Positions 18,201 through 25,755 of a stretch of 64,000 nucleotides of DNA are shown here, piece after piece (position 1 is the stretch's first letter; each line of letters begins with the position of its first letter). A model generated the notes under the pieces. The model made no database searches. It saw nothing but the letters and a program-made list of their open reading frames with translations, and was not told where the DNA came from. The translations under genes and the position numbers were made by a program. The stretch spans positions 1 through 64,000 of the forward strand of contig NZ_WBMR01000013.1 in NCBI RefSeq assembly GCF_008923365.1, in the 5' to 3' direction. The stretch comes from Actinomadura montaniterrae. GTDB lineage: Bacteria; Actinomycetota; Actinomycetes; Streptosporangiales; Streptosporangiaceae.

Positions 18201-18634
18201 CGCCACCGCGCCAGCAGCCGGGCCGCCAGGTCGGGACGGCGCGCCGCGACGGCCCGTCCCACGTCGGAGGCGGGGCCGAGCAGGACCACGAGCCCCTCGG
18301 CATGGGCACCGACCATCTCCCGCGTCGTCACCGGACGCCCCCGCTCGCCCGCCGCGTGCGCCGCGGTGACGAGCCGGCACAGCGACCGCCACCCGGCGCG
18401 CCCCTCCGCCAGCACCACGACCCGCTCCCCGCCGGCGAAGCCGAGGTCGGCGCCCACGACCGCGCCGATCCCCGCGGCGTCGCACGCCCGGACGTGCCGG
18501 ACCGCGCCGTACAGGCCGTCCCGGTCGGTCAGCGCGAGCGTCTCCAGGCCGAGGTCGGCCGCGCGCGCGGCCAGCGCGGCGGGCGGCGCCACGCCGTACC
18601 GGAGCGAATACGCCGAAGCGACGTGAAGGTGCAC
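15254..18634 (-). CDS. DNA polymerase III alpha-type subunit, DnaE2-like (SOS)
   Basis: A 1126-aa C-family polymerase. An N-terminal PHP domain opens with HLHVASAYSLRYG and ALTDRDGLYGA. The palm domain carries the catalytic aspartates in LPDIDLDV and a later GLLKLDVIG. The region RGSGAGSLVNYLLGI is typical of DnaE. Finger/tau motifs include LFRPGPVNSDMV, VVVFHEQVL and GFGFCKAHAASFA, and a C-terminal OB fold contains VLVAGVKVATQT. GTG 18634 lies 1 bp after the stop of DUF6504. A LexA box precedes that gene, so this is probably the damage-inducible, translesion-type DnaE rather than the replicative one. No ImuB-like Y-family polymerase gene is adjacent here. Confidence 0.88.
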   Translation of the reverse strand: MHLHVASAYSLRYGVAPPAALAARAADLGLETLALTDRDGLYGAVRHVRACDAAGIGAVVGADLGFAGGERVVVLAEGRAGWRSLCRLVTAAHAAGERGRPVTTREMVGAHAEGLVVLLGPASDVGRAVAARRPDLAARLLARWRETAETVIEIVDHHDVGDGHRAARMLALARESGVPAVLGNAVRYLEPADHPVAQVLDVTRRLVPLDRRHLDDRTGHAYLKSVPQMRRVAELACGPDEAEALLAETRRLSERCVLDPGRDLRMDAVHLPEVTGDPHARLTARCAEGMARRGLAGSRRAEARLADELGVIARKGLASYFLTVADAAALIRSRGIRCAIRGSGAGSLVNYLLGIGDLDPLRHDLVMERFLADSREGLPDIDLDVESARRLEAYEALFDRYGADGTACVSMMETYRARSAIRDVGNAVGLPPQEIDAIAKAFPHIRASQIGAALRDLPELRQSNLSQGRLDVLFRIAERLDGLPRHIAMHPCGVLLSNATLRDRVPVEQSALGFPMSQFDKDDVEAMGLLKLDVIGVRMQSAMAHAVAEVARTTGEEIDLEAVPRDDPDTYALIRTSRTLGCFQIESPGQRELIGRLQPWDLDDLVIDISLFRPGPVNSDMVSPFLDARAGIREPGYPHPDLEPVLRESLGVVVFHEQVLRVLDVMTGCGLSTAEAARRSLNHERGQAVIGAWFREKALARGYDEPTVERVWRTLTAFGAFGFCKAHAASFALPTYQSAWLKRHHTAAFYAGVLTHDPGMYPKRVILDDARHFGVPILPLDVNRSAPDWHAEPVSEGGPTGIRVALNEVRGISDAEVGAIVGARPYASLTDFWRRARVSRPTAERLVLAGAFDALYPGGPGGAPVPRRDLLCRVGALDRVTARRPGPAVVEGQLPLGHEDGDGDLSGVEVGLAEPVPLGELPPMTPAEIVEAELDVLGMDVSRHVLGFYDGLLDALGIVRAAALPGRPTGSDVLVAGVKVATQTPAVRSGQRVIFATLDDSTGPVDLAFFESVQERCAATVFGSWLLVVRGRVRHAGARAVSITATACWDLNTLYEEWRHGGMDAVRTAMARRGPQARPVGRRVVQPTGFAMSPYSDIGHAGPAVKRPPRAPLWHTSGGSSGPSPN

Positions 18635-18635
18635 G

Positions 18636-18911
18636 TCAATCCCATACCCGGGATAGCAGCCAGCTGTCGGAGACCGCGTCGTAGCGCAGCTCGTAGACCC
18701 CGATCTCCCGGTCCGGGGTCGCCTCGACCCGCCAGAACTCCCGCTCGCCGGTGGCCTCGCCGTCGGGATGCTGCTCCCGCCACCAGTCGCGGGTCGTGAC
18801 CCAGTGCTCCAGCACCCGCCGGACGCGGTAGAGCCGGCCACGCCAGACGAACCGGACCGGACGCCCGTCGCTCGTCCAGACGTCCACCGGGTCGCCGAAC
18901 ACGCGTGTCAT
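18636..18911 (-). CDS. DUF6504 family protein, SOS operon partner
   Basis: A 91-aa, Trp/Arg-rich protein (VRFVWRGRLYRVRRVLEHWV; WWREQHPDG; EREFWRVEA; DSWLLSRVWD). Small proteins of this type are often encoded next to DnaE2-like or Y-family polymerases in actinobacteria. ATG 18911 has GGGGGAGG 4 bp upstream. The stop is 1 bp from the polymerase start, so the two are co-translated. A LexA box lies 50 bp upstream. A role in damage-induced DNA synthesis is inferred from context only. Confidence 0.8.
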   Translation of the reverse strand: MTRVFGDPVDVWTSDGRPVRFVWRGRLYRVRRVLEHWVTTRDWWREQHPDGEATGEREFWRVEATPDREIGVYELRYDAVSDSWLLSRVWD

Positions 18912-18960
18912 CTGCCTCCCCCTCGTGCTCGCCGCACGGGGGAAGGAGCATGCGGCCGTT

Positions 18961-18974
18961 CGAACATACGTTCG
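18961..18974. promoter_or_regulatory. LexA (SOS) box
   Basis: CGAACATACGTTCG is an exact fit to the Gram-positive/mycobacterial LexA consensus CGAACRNRYGTTYG, 50 bp upstream of the DUF6504-polymerase operon. It predicts LexA repression and induction by DNA damage. Confidence 0.85.
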
Positions 18975-18988
18975 CGGCCGAGTCTAGA

Positions 18989-19019
18989 GACCCCGCCGAC
19001 CGACAAGCAAGGCGGGGTC
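18989..19019 (-). terminator. Hairpin after the 91-aa hypothetical gene
   Basis: Perfect 9-bp arms GACCCCGCC / GGCGGGGTC around a 13-nt loop, 31 bp downstream of the minus-strand gene at 19050. It also insulates the SOS operon promoter. Confidence 0.6.
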
Positions 19020-19049
19020 CGGCGAGCCCGGCGCCCCAGAGGGAGGCGG

Positions 19050-19325
19050 TCAGAACAGGAGGCGGATGCGGTCGGCCACGTCCGGGGCGGTGGCGACGTC
19101 GGCCATGCCGCCGCCAGGCCAGAGGTAGGACCAGCCGGCGCCGACCGGGGTGGCGACGACCATGAGCGGCCGGTCCGCGCCCGGCCCGTGGACGCTCAGC
19201 ACGCTCTCGCTGGGCCCGGCGAGCCGGCAGGACAGGCCGCGCGCCCGGAGCTCGTCCGCCAGTACCGCCAGGTGCCGGCGACGCACCTCGGCGATCTCTC
19301 GTCCATCGACTACAGACACCCGCAT
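19050..19325 (-). CDS. Hypothetical 91-aa protein
   Basis: I do not recognise the family. It has a helical N-terminus (EIAEVRRRHLAVLADELRAR), a central strand-like region and a Trp/Gly-rich stretch (AGWSYLWPGGG) before the end. No membrane segment or signal is seen. ATG 19325 has GAGGCGG close upstream; an in-frame ATG at 19340 is the alternative. A single-gene transcript is likely, with a hairpin on its 3' side. Confidence 0.55.
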   Translation of the reverse strand: MRVSVVDGREIAEVRRRHLAVLADELRARGLSCRLAGPSESVLSVHGPGADRPLMVVATPVGAGWSYLWPGGGMADVATAPDVADRIRLLF

Positions 19326-19489
19326 CAGCCGCCTCAGCATGGACCGGGCCGTCCGCCGGCGACCATGGGCGATCGGACGGCGACGGTTGGTGACCGGCTC
19401 TCAGGATGACCCGAACCGGCGGGCCGCGCAGCGGAAACGCCGAGAGTGGGACGCGGGTTTTCCGGGCGCCGCCTTCCGCGGAACGGAAC

Positions 19490-19504
19490 CCGGTTCGGAA
19501 CCGG
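19490..19504. promoter_or_regulatory. Palindrome upstream of TetR gene
   Basis: CCGGTTCGGAACCGG is a perfect 7-bp inverted repeat about one base, 70 bp upstream of the TetR start. It is a candidate autoregulatory operator. An additional palindrome TTCCGCGGAA lies about 5 bp before it. Confidence 0.5.
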
Positions 19505-19574
19505 AGGGAGCGTCCGTGATAGAAGCCTCTCTGAGACGGGCGTCCGGCGCCCGGCCCGGAGAAGGAGTCAGCCG

Positions 19575-20276
19575 ATGACCGCCGTCCCCGCCGGCGACGA
19601 ACCGGACGCGCCGGAAGGCGATCCGCCGGAGCGCGAGGACGCCTCGCATCGCGCCGGGCACGAGCTCGCCGGGCTGCGCGAGCGCAAGAAGCAGCGGACC
19701 AGGCTCGCGCTGATCGACGCGGCGCTCGAGCTGTTCCTCGCGCAGGGCTACGAGGCCACGACGATCGACGAGATCGTGGCGGCGGTGGAGGTGTCGCAGC
19801 GCACGTTCTTCCGCTACTTCGCCACCAAGGAGGACGTCGTCACGAGCTTCCTCGCCGAGCACGACCAGGTGCTGGAGGACGCGCTGGCGGCGCGGCCGCC
19901 GGAGGAGCGCCCGTTCACGGCGCTGTTCGAGTCGCTGCGGGTGGTGCTGCGCACCATCGCGGGGAGCGATCCGGCCGACAGCGAGCGGTTCCGCCGGGTG
20001 CGGCAGGTGATCGAGGCGACGCCGACGCTGATCTCGGCGCAGATGGCGCGGTACAAGGCCGCGGAGAGCAAGCTCGCCGACGAGATCGCGCGGCGGGAGG
20101 GCGTCGACCCGCTCGCCGACCTGCGGCCCCGGATCGTCGTGGCGTTCTACTCGTCGGCGACGCGCGTCGCGTTCGAGGACTGCGCGCGGCAGGACATCTG
20201 GGACCCCGAGACGGTCGCGGCCCGGGTCGAGGAGGCGGTGGCGCTCGTCGAACGCACGATGCGCGACTGGGTCTGA
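19575..20276 (+). CDS. TetR-family regulator
   Basis: A 233-aa regulator with an unusual acidic N-terminal extension (residues 1-35). The helix-turn-helix spans about 36-85: RTRLALIDAALELFLAQGYE, TTIDEIVAAVEVSQRTFFRY, FATKEDVV. The C-terminal half is helical and variable. ATG 19575 has AGAAGGAG about 7 bp upstream. It is followed within 65 bp by a quinone oxidoreductase gene and may control it. The palindrome upstream suggests autoregulation. Confidence 0.88.
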   Translation: MTAVPAGDEPDAPEGDPPEREDASHRAGHELAGLRERKKQRTRLALIDAALELFLAQGYEATTIDEIVAAVEVSQRTFFRYFATKEDVVTSFLAEHDQVLEDALAARPPEERPFTALFESLRVVLRTIAGSDPADSERFRRVRQVIEATPTLISAQMARYKAAESKLADEIARREGVDPLADLRPRIVVAFYSSATRVAFEDCARQDIWDPETVAARVEEAVALVERTMRDWV

Positions 20277-20341
20277 CGGAATAGCCCGCGCGGGCACCAG
20301 GTTCGCCGTTGTCGTAGGTTCCCCGAACGGCAGGAGTGGAA

Positions 20342-21304
20342 ATGCGCGCGATCGTCGTCTCCGAGAGCGGCGGCCCCGAGGTGCTGGTGCCCGGCGAGCG
20401 TCCCGACCCGGTGCCCGGGCCCGGTGAGGTGCTCGTCGACGTGGCGGCGAGCGGCGTCAACTTCATCGACGTGTACTACCGGACGGGCACCTACGCGGAG
20501 CCGCTGCCGTACGTGCCGGGCGTGGAGGGCGCGGGGACGGTCGCGGCGGTCGGCGAGGGCGTCGGCGACGTCGCGGTGGGCGACCGGGTGGCCTGGTCGA
20601 ACGTGCAGGGCTCGTACGCGGAGAAGGCCGTCGTCCCGGCCGACAAGCTCGTGCCGGTTCCGGACGCCGTCGGCCTGGACGACGCGGCCGCCGCGCTGCT
20701 GCAGGGCATGACGGCGCACTACCTGACGCGTTCGGTGCACGAGGTGAAGCCCGGCGACACGGTGCTGGTACACGCGGCGGCGGGCGGGATGGGCCTGCTC
20801 CTCACCCAGGTCTCCAAGGCGGCGGGCGCGCGCGTCATCGGGACCGCGTCGACGCCCGAGAAGAAGCGGACGGCGCGGGAGGCGGGCGCCGACGAGGTGC
20901 TCGACTACGACGGCTTCGCCGACCGGGTGCGGGAGCTGACCGGCGGCGAGGGCGTCGCGGTGGTGTACGACGGCGTCGGCGCGCCGACGTTCGACGGCAG
21001 CCTGGCGAGCCTGCGGCGGCGCGGCGTCCTCGCGCTGTACGGCGCGGCGGGCGGGAAGGTGCCGCCGTTCGACCCGCAGCGGCTGAACGCGGCCGGGTCC
21101 CTGTTCCTGACGCGGCCGACGCTGGCGCACTACACCGCGACCCGCGAGGAGCTGCTGGAACGCGCCGCCGACGTGTACGGGTGGATCGCGTCCGGCACGC
21201 TGGAGCTGCACATCGGGAAGCGGTACGGCCTCGCCGACGCGGCCGCCGCGCACGCCGACCTGGAGGCGCGCCGCACCACCGGGAAGCTGCTCCTCGTCCC
21301 CTGA
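20342..21304 (+). CDS. NADPH:quinone oxidoreductase (MDR family)
   Basis: A 320-aa zinc-free medium-chain reductase. The N-terminal GroES-like domain has ASGVNFIDVYYRTG and GVEGAGTVAAVGEGV. The NADPH-binding Rossmann fold has LVHAAAGGMGLLL, and the protein ends KLLLVP. The catalytic-zinc cysteines of alcohol dehydrogenases are missing, as is normal for QOR. ATG 20342 has AGGAG 5 bp upstream; a GTG at 20336 overlaps that site and is not used here. The likely activity is one-electron or two-electron reduction of quinones or enones using NADPH. Confidence 0.9.
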   Translation: MRAIVVSESGGPEVLVPGERPDPVPGPGEVLVDVAASGVNFIDVYYRTGTYAEPLPYVPGVEGAGTVAAVGEGVGDVAVGDRVAWSNVQGSYAEKAVVPADKLVPVPDAVGLDDAAAALLQGMTAHYLTRSVHEVKPGDTVLVHAAAGGMGLLLTQVSKAAGARVIGTASTPEKKRTAREAGADEVLDYDGFADRVRELTGGEGVAVVYDGVGAPTFDGSLASLRRRGVLALYGAAGGKVPPFDPQRLNAAGSLFLTRPTLAHYTATREELLERAADVYGWIASGTLELHIGKRYGLADAAAAHADLEARRTTGKLLLVP

Positions 21305-21345
21305 CGATCGTCCCCTAATGATGATCAGCACGGCGCCGGCTCCCC

Positions 21346-21351
21346 TAACCT
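21346..21351 (+). promoter_or_regulatory. Probable -10 of kinase gene 1 (leaderless)
   Basis: TAACCT ends 7 bp before ATG 21359 and no Shine-Dalgarno sequence is present. The same hexamer and spacing occur before 6882. Confidence 0.45.
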
Positions 21352-21358
21352 TGCCTCC

Positions 21359-22711
21359 ATGACGACTCAGACCGCCGACCCCCTCGATCAGGACGAGCCC
21401 CGCGTTCTCGGGCCCTACCGCCTGCTCGGCCGGCTCGGCCGCGGCGGCATGGGCACCGTGTACCTGGCCGCCGAGCCGGACGGGCGCCGGGTCGCGGTGA
21501 AGGTCGTCAACCGCGAGCTGGCCGGGGAGCCGGCGTTCCTCGCCCGGTTCCGCCGCGAGGTCACCGCCGCGCGCCGCGTCCACCGGTTCTGCACCGCGCC
21601 GGTGCTGGACGCCGAGCTCGACCAGGACCCGCCGTACGTCGTCACCGAGTACATCGACGGCCCGAGCCTGGAGACGGCCGTCCGGGAGCGGGGTCCGCTG
21701 CCCGGCTCCGACCTGGAGGGCCTGGCGGTCGGGGTCGCGACGGCGCTCGCCGCCATCCACGGCGCCGGGATCGTCCACCGCGACCTCAAGCCCGCCAACG
21801 TCCTGCTGTCGTCCACCGGGCCTCGCGTCATCGACTTCGGCATCGCCCGCGCCCTCGACGCCCCCGACGGCCCGACCCGCACCGGACAGTTCGTCGGCAC
21901 CCCGTCGTACATCGCGCCCGAGGTGCTGCACGGCGGGCCGGTCGAGCAGGCGTCGGACGTGTTCGCCTGGGGCTGCGTCATCGCCTACGCCGGGACGGGC
22001 CGCCCGCCGTTCCAGGGCGCGTCGGTCGCGGACACGTTCCGGCGGATCGGCGCCGAGGAGCCGGTGCTCGACGGCCTCGACCCGCGGCTCCGCGCGATCG
22101 TCGCGACCGCGCTCGCCAAGGACCCGCGCCGCCGGCCGACCGCCGAGCGGCTCCTCGCCCGGCTCGTCGGGCAGGAGGAGGCGGATCCGGCGCGGACCGC
22201 GGAGACGGTCTCGGCGACCTGGCGGCGTCCGGACGGCGCCGCGCCCGTCCCGCCGCCGGAACCGGCCCCGACGCCGGAGCCGTCGCCGTCGCCGGAGCCC
22301 GTTCCCGCGCCGGTCGCGGACGTCCCGGAGCCGCGTCCCGCCGAACCGCGCGCCGCCGTCCCGTCACCGGTGGAGGCCACCGCGTCCCCTGGTCCGGACG
22401 AGGAGACCGTCGTGGTCGACCTGCCGTTCCCGGGAGCGTGGCGGGGGCCGCGGCGCTGGCTCACCCTGCTGCGCGGGCTGCTGGTGATCCCGCACCTGCT
22501 GGTGATGCTGCTCATGTACGCCGTGCTGGTGCTCGTCATGCTGGTGAGCTGGCTGGTCATCCCGTTCACCGGCCGCTACCCGCGCGCGCTCTACGGCCTG
22601 GTCGTCGGCTGCCAGCGCTGGTCGAGCCGCGTCGTGGCGTACGCGTTCGGCCTCACCGGCGAGAAGATGCCGCCGTTCCGCACCCTGCCCCGCGCACGCC
22701 GACCCCGCTGA
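21359..22711 (+). CDS. Ser/Thr protein kinase with DUF4389-like C-terminus
   Basis: A 450-aa membrane-associated Hanks kinase. The catalytic domain covers about residues 19-270: glycine loop LGRGGMGTVYLA, VAVKVVN, HRDLKPANVLL, DFGIARAL, GTPSYIAPEVL. A Pro/Glu-rich linker (about 290-345) leads to a membrane region with two or more helices (LLRGLLVIPHLLVMLLMYAV, LVMLVSWLVIPFTG) and a conserved RYPRALYGLVVGCQRW stretch like DUF4389 proteins. The first gene of a tandem kinase pair; its catalytic domain is nearly identical to the next one. It probably signals from the membrane; substrates are unknown. Confidence 0.9.
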   Translation: MTTQTADPLDQDEPRVLGPYRLLGRLGRGGMGTVYLAAEPDGRRVAVKVVNRELAGEPAFLARFRREVTAARRVHRFCTAPVLDAELDQDPPYVVTEYIDGPSLETAVRERGPLPGSDLEGLAVGVATALAAIHGAGIVHRDLKPANVLLSSTGPRVIDFGIARALDAPDGPTRTGQFVGTPSYIAPEVLHGGPVEQASDVFAWGCVIAYAGTGRPPFQGASVADTFRRIGAEEPVLDGLDPRLRAIVATALAKDPRRRPTAERLLARLVGQEEADPARTAETVSATWRRPDGAAPVPPPEPAPTPEPSPSPEPVPAPVADVPEPRPAEPRAAVPSPVEATASPGPDEETVVVDLPFPGAWRGPRRWLTLLRGLLVIPHLLVMLLMYAVLVLVMLVSWLVIPFTGRYPRALYGLVVGCQRWSSRVVAYAFGLTGEKMPPFRTLPRARRPR

Positions 22712-22826
22712 GCCCGCCGCCCGCGTGCTCGCGAACCCGGCCGCCGCTTCGCGCGTCTGAAACGTCGGCGGCCACTAGGGTGCTACCCGAAACCCCCGGA
22801 AACCCCCTCCCCAGGAACTTCACACC

Positions 22827-24551
22827 ATGACCACGCACGCAGGAGAGAACGGCGAGGCCCTGCGCCCCGAGGATCCCACCGGGCTCGGCCCCTACCGGCT
22901 GGTGGGGCGGCTCGGCCGCGGCGGCATGGGCACGGTCTACCTCGGCGAGGAGGCCGGCGGGCGGCGCGTCGCCGTCAAGGTGATCAACCGCGAGCTGGCC
23001 GGGGAGGCGCCGTTCCGCGACCGGTTCCGCCGCGAGGTGACGGCCGCGCGGCAGGTCCGCCGGTTCTGCACCGCGCCGGTGCTGGACGCCGAGCTCGACC
23101 AGGACCCGCTGTACGTGGTCACCGAGTACATCGAGGGCCCGAGCCTGGAGACCGCCGTCGCCGAGCGCGGCCCGCTGCCGGGCTCCGACCTGGAGGGCCT
23201 GGCGGTCGGGGTGGCGACGGCGCTCGCCGCGATTCACGGCGCCGGGATCGTCCACCGCGACCTCAAGCCCGCCAACGTCCTGCTCTCGTCCACCGGCCCC
23301 CGGGTGATCGACTTCGGCATCGCCCGCGCCCTCGACGCCGCCGACGGCCCGACCCGCACCGGCCAGTTCGTCGGGACGCCGAACTACCTGCCGCCCGAGC
23401 TGCTGCGCGGCGAGCCGGTCACCCCCGCCTCCGACGTGTTCTCCTGGGGCTGCGTCGTCGCCTACGCCGGGACGGGCAAGGCGCCGTTCGCCGGGAACAC
23501 CGTCCCGGAGATCTTCTACCGGGTCGCGCACGACGAGCCGAAGCTCGACGGCCTCGACCCGGGCCTGCGCGACATCGTCGCCGCCGCGCTCGACAAGGAC
23601 CCGCGGAACCGGCCGTCCGTCCAGGACCTGCTCGGCCGCCTGGTCGGCTCCGGGCGGACGCCGGACCCGGCCGTGCTCGCGCAGACCGTCCAGGCGAGCT
23701 GGCACGGCGCCGGGACGACGGACCCGACCGTGCAGGCGCGGCACGCCCAGCCGGGCCCGACCGCGCTGCTCGGCGCGGACGCCACCCGCCGCGACTCCCG
23801 CCCCGCCGGCGGCCCGGGCGGTCCGGGCGGTGGCGGGCTCGGCGGCGTGCCGAAGCGCCCGCTGCTCATCGCGGGCGCCGCCGTTGCCGCGCTGGCCGTC
23901 GTCGCCGCCGTCGTGGCGTTCACCGTGTTCGGCTCGGACGGCCCGCCGGACAAGCTCGCCACCGTGTTCAGCGACGACTTCTCCAGCCAGGACTCCGGCT
24001 GGAGCGGAGGCGCCTACACCAGCCAGTACGGCTACCAGGGCGGCAAGTACTGGCTCGACACCGACACGATCACCTCGGCGCGGTCGCGGGACGTGCCCAA
24101 GGACCCCAAGGACGTCCCGGACCCGATGCTGATGACCGTCACGGTCACCGTCTCGGAGGGCGCACCGGACGCGCACTACGGCATGGCGTGCCGGTCGGGC
24201 GACGACGGCAAGCAGCAGTACACGTTCCTCGTCCGGCACGACGGCAAGGGCGCGACGCTCCGCAAGACCAGCGCCGCCCTCGGCTCCAAGGAGCTGGCCT
24301 CGCCCGACTCCGTCCCCGGCTTCGCCAAGAAGGGGCCGAACAAGGTGCAGGTCGCCTGCGAGGGCGAGGACGGCGGCAAGAAGGTCCGGCTGCGGCTCTG
24401 GGTGAACGGCGAGCAGGTCATCGACAGGACCGACGCCGACCAGCCGCTGCCGAACGGCGGCGCGAAGCTGCAGATCGAGCGGGGCGGCAACCAGGCCGAG
24501 CGGAGCGTCGTCGGCTTCGACGACTTCGACCTGTCCAAGATCACCGGCTGA
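22827..24551 (+). CDS. Ser/Thr protein kinase with extracellular sensor domain
   Basis: A 574-aa receptor-like Hanks kinase. The catalytic domain at about 16-270 carries GRLGRGGMGTVYLG, VAVKVIN, HRDLKPANVLL, DFGIARAL and GTPNYLPPELL. A linker follows, then one transmembrane helix (about 351-375, PLLIAGAAVAALAVVAAVVA). An extracellular domain of about 195 residues has beta-sheet character (FSDDFSSQDSGWSGGAYTSQ; KLQIERGGNQAERSVVGFDD), with two Cys that could pair; it resembles jelly-roll ligand-binding modules. ATG 22827 has AGGAA 9 bp upstream. It arose by tandem duplication of the kinase at 21359 with a new C-terminus. Confidence 0.92.
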   Translation: MTTHAGENGEALRPEDPTGLGPYRLVGRLGRGGMGTVYLGEEAGGRRVAVKVINRELAGEAPFRDRFRREVTAARQVRRFCTAPVLDAELDQDPLYVVTEYIEGPSLETAVAERGPLPGSDLEGLAVGVATALAAIHGAGIVHRDLKPANVLLSSTGPRVIDFGIARALDAADGPTRTGQFVGTPNYLPPELLRGEPVTPASDVFSWGCVVAYAGTGKAPFAGNTVPEIFYRVAHDEPKLDGLDPGLRDIVAAALDKDPRNRPSVQDLLGRLVGSGRTPDPAVLAQTVQASWHGAGTTDPTVQARHAQPGPTALLGADATRRDSRPAGGPGGPGGGGLGGVPKRPLLIAGAAVAALAVVAAVVAFTVFGSDGPPDKLATVFSDDFSSQDSGWSGGAYTSQYGYQGGKYWLDTDTITSARSRDVPKDPKDVPDPMLMTVTVTVSEGAPDAHYGMACRSGDDGKQQYTFLVRHDGKGATLRKTSAALGSKELASPDSVPGFAKKGPNKVQVACEGEDGGKKVRLRLWVNGEQVIDRTDADQPLPNGGAKLQIERGGNQAERSVVGFDDFDLSKITG

Positions 24552-24557
24552 CGCGGG

Positions 24558-25517
24558 TCACCCGCCGGCGGGCAGGTAGCCGGCCATCCAGCGGGCCAGC
24601 TCGGCGAACACCTCGCCGCGGGCGGGCTCGGCCGACAGCGTCAGGTCGTGCAGCCCGCCGCCGATCCGGACGAGGGTGACGTGCGGCCCGAGCCGGGGCG
24701 CCCACTTCGCCATGTGCGCGACGTCGAGGACGGCGTCGGCGCCGGTGACGTCCAGCGCCTTGCGGGTGGGCCGGACGCTGCGCGCCGACGCCATCACCAG
24801 GACGGGCACGTCGATGTCCAGCCCGCGGTGCGCGCGGAGCTGGCCGCGGCGGATCGCGGCGAGCCACGCCGCGCGCACCGGGAACCCCTCGATCGGTTTC
24901 CAGGCGAGGTCGAAGTCCCATTCGCCCTCGTGGTCGCGGTGGATGCTGCGCGGGTACCGGTCGCTGACCCCGGCGGGCAGCGTCGCCTTCGGGAACCGGG
25001 GCCGCAGCGCCCGCGCCAGGCCCGCGCCGATCTTGCGCATCGGCAGGGGCTCGTTGATGTCGAGGAACGGGCTGTTCAGGAACACGCCGTCGATCAGGCC
25101 CTTGCCCTTCGCCCGGTCGGCCCAGAGCGCGGCGATGAGCCCGCCGGTGGAGTGCCCGTTCAGCAGCAGCGTGCCGTGCCCGTCCACGTCCCGGACGATC
25201 CGGACGGCCTCGTCGATCTCCGGGAAGTACTCCGTCAGGCTCTCGACGTAGTTCGGGGTCTGGTGCGGCCGCAGCGACCGCCCGTACTTGCGCAGGTCGA
25301 GGGCGTAGAAGTCGAAGCCGAGGCCGAGGTAGAAGTCGGCGAGGTGGGCCTGGAAGAAGTAGTCGACGAACCCGTGCAGGTACAGCACGGCCCGGCGGGA
25401 CGGCTCCGCGCCGCGCCGCCGGACGAGGGTCCCCACGACCTCGCCTTCGGCGTCGCGTCCCATCGGCAGCTCGATCGCCTCGTATCCGGGACCGAGCACG
25501 TCCTCCGTCACGTCCAT
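24558..25517 (-). CDS. Alpha/beta hydrolase (serine aminopeptidase/lipase-like)
   Basis: A 319-aa cytoplasmic hydrolase. The nucleophile elbow is LNGHSTGGLIAAL, the oxyanion-hole region VLYLHGFVDYF, an acid lies near TGADAVLDVAHM, and the His is probably in GGGLHDLTLS. The layout matches Hydrolase_4 (monoacylglycerol lipase-like) proteins. ATG 25517 has GGAGG 5 bp upstream. Its stop is 7 bp from the convergent kinase stop. The substrate is unknown, with a lipid ester or acyl-glycerol most likely. Confidence 0.85.
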   Translation of the reverse strand: MDVTEDVLGPGYEAIELPMGRDAEGEVVGTLVRRRGAEPSRRAVLYLHGFVDYFFQAHLADFYLGLGFDFYALDLRKYGRSLRPHQTPNYVESLTEYFPEIDEAVRIVRDVDGHGTLLLNGHSTGGLIAALWADRAKGKGLIDGVFLNSPFLDINEPLPMRKIGAGLARALRPRFPKATLPAGVSDRYPRSIHRDHEGEWDFDLAWKPIEGFPVRAAWLAAIRRGQLRAHRGLDIDVPVLVMASARSVRPTRKALDVTGADAVLDVAHMAKWAPRLGPHVTLVRIGGGLHDLTLSAEPARGEVFAELARWMAGYLPAGG

Positions 25518-25613
25518 CGCGCCTCCATCGCCGTACCTCCGCCGTGCGGGCCGCACCGCCGCCGTGCGGCCCGTCCCACAGCGTACGGCCAGGCTGCGTC
25601 CCGTCCGGAGACC

Positions 25614-25635
25614 TATATTCGGACAACCGATATAT
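25614..25635. promoter_or_regulatory. AT-rich imperfect palindrome in divergent promoter region
   Basis: TATATTCGG-ACAA-CCGATATA has a CGG-N4-CCG core and AT-rich flanks, complementary apart from one bulged base. It is the only AT-rich stretch in the 238-bp gap between the divergent hydrolase and permease genes, so it may contain an operator or promoter. Confidence 0.35.
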
Positions 25636-25699
25636 GGATCGCAGTGGTCCCAAAGTCCCCTAAGGTGAGTGACGGCCCCGTCACGGGCCGCGACCCCCG

Positions 25700-25747
25700 G
25701 CAGCGGACACTGATTGCAGCGGACACGGACTGCAGCGGACACGGAAC
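25700..25747. repeat. Three tandem 16-bp repeats upstream of permease
   Basis: Three head-to-tail units of GCAGCGGACACGGACT (the first and last differ at a few bases) end 8 bp before the permease start codon. They may be stacked regulator sites or a slippage array that alters leader length. Confidence 0.8.
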
Positions 25748-25755
25748 CTGGAGCG

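Noticed and set aside
14882-18799. A 1305-codon open frame opposite the polymerase
   Set aside because: Antisense to a DnaE-type gene with all catalytic motifs; composition is unlike protein.
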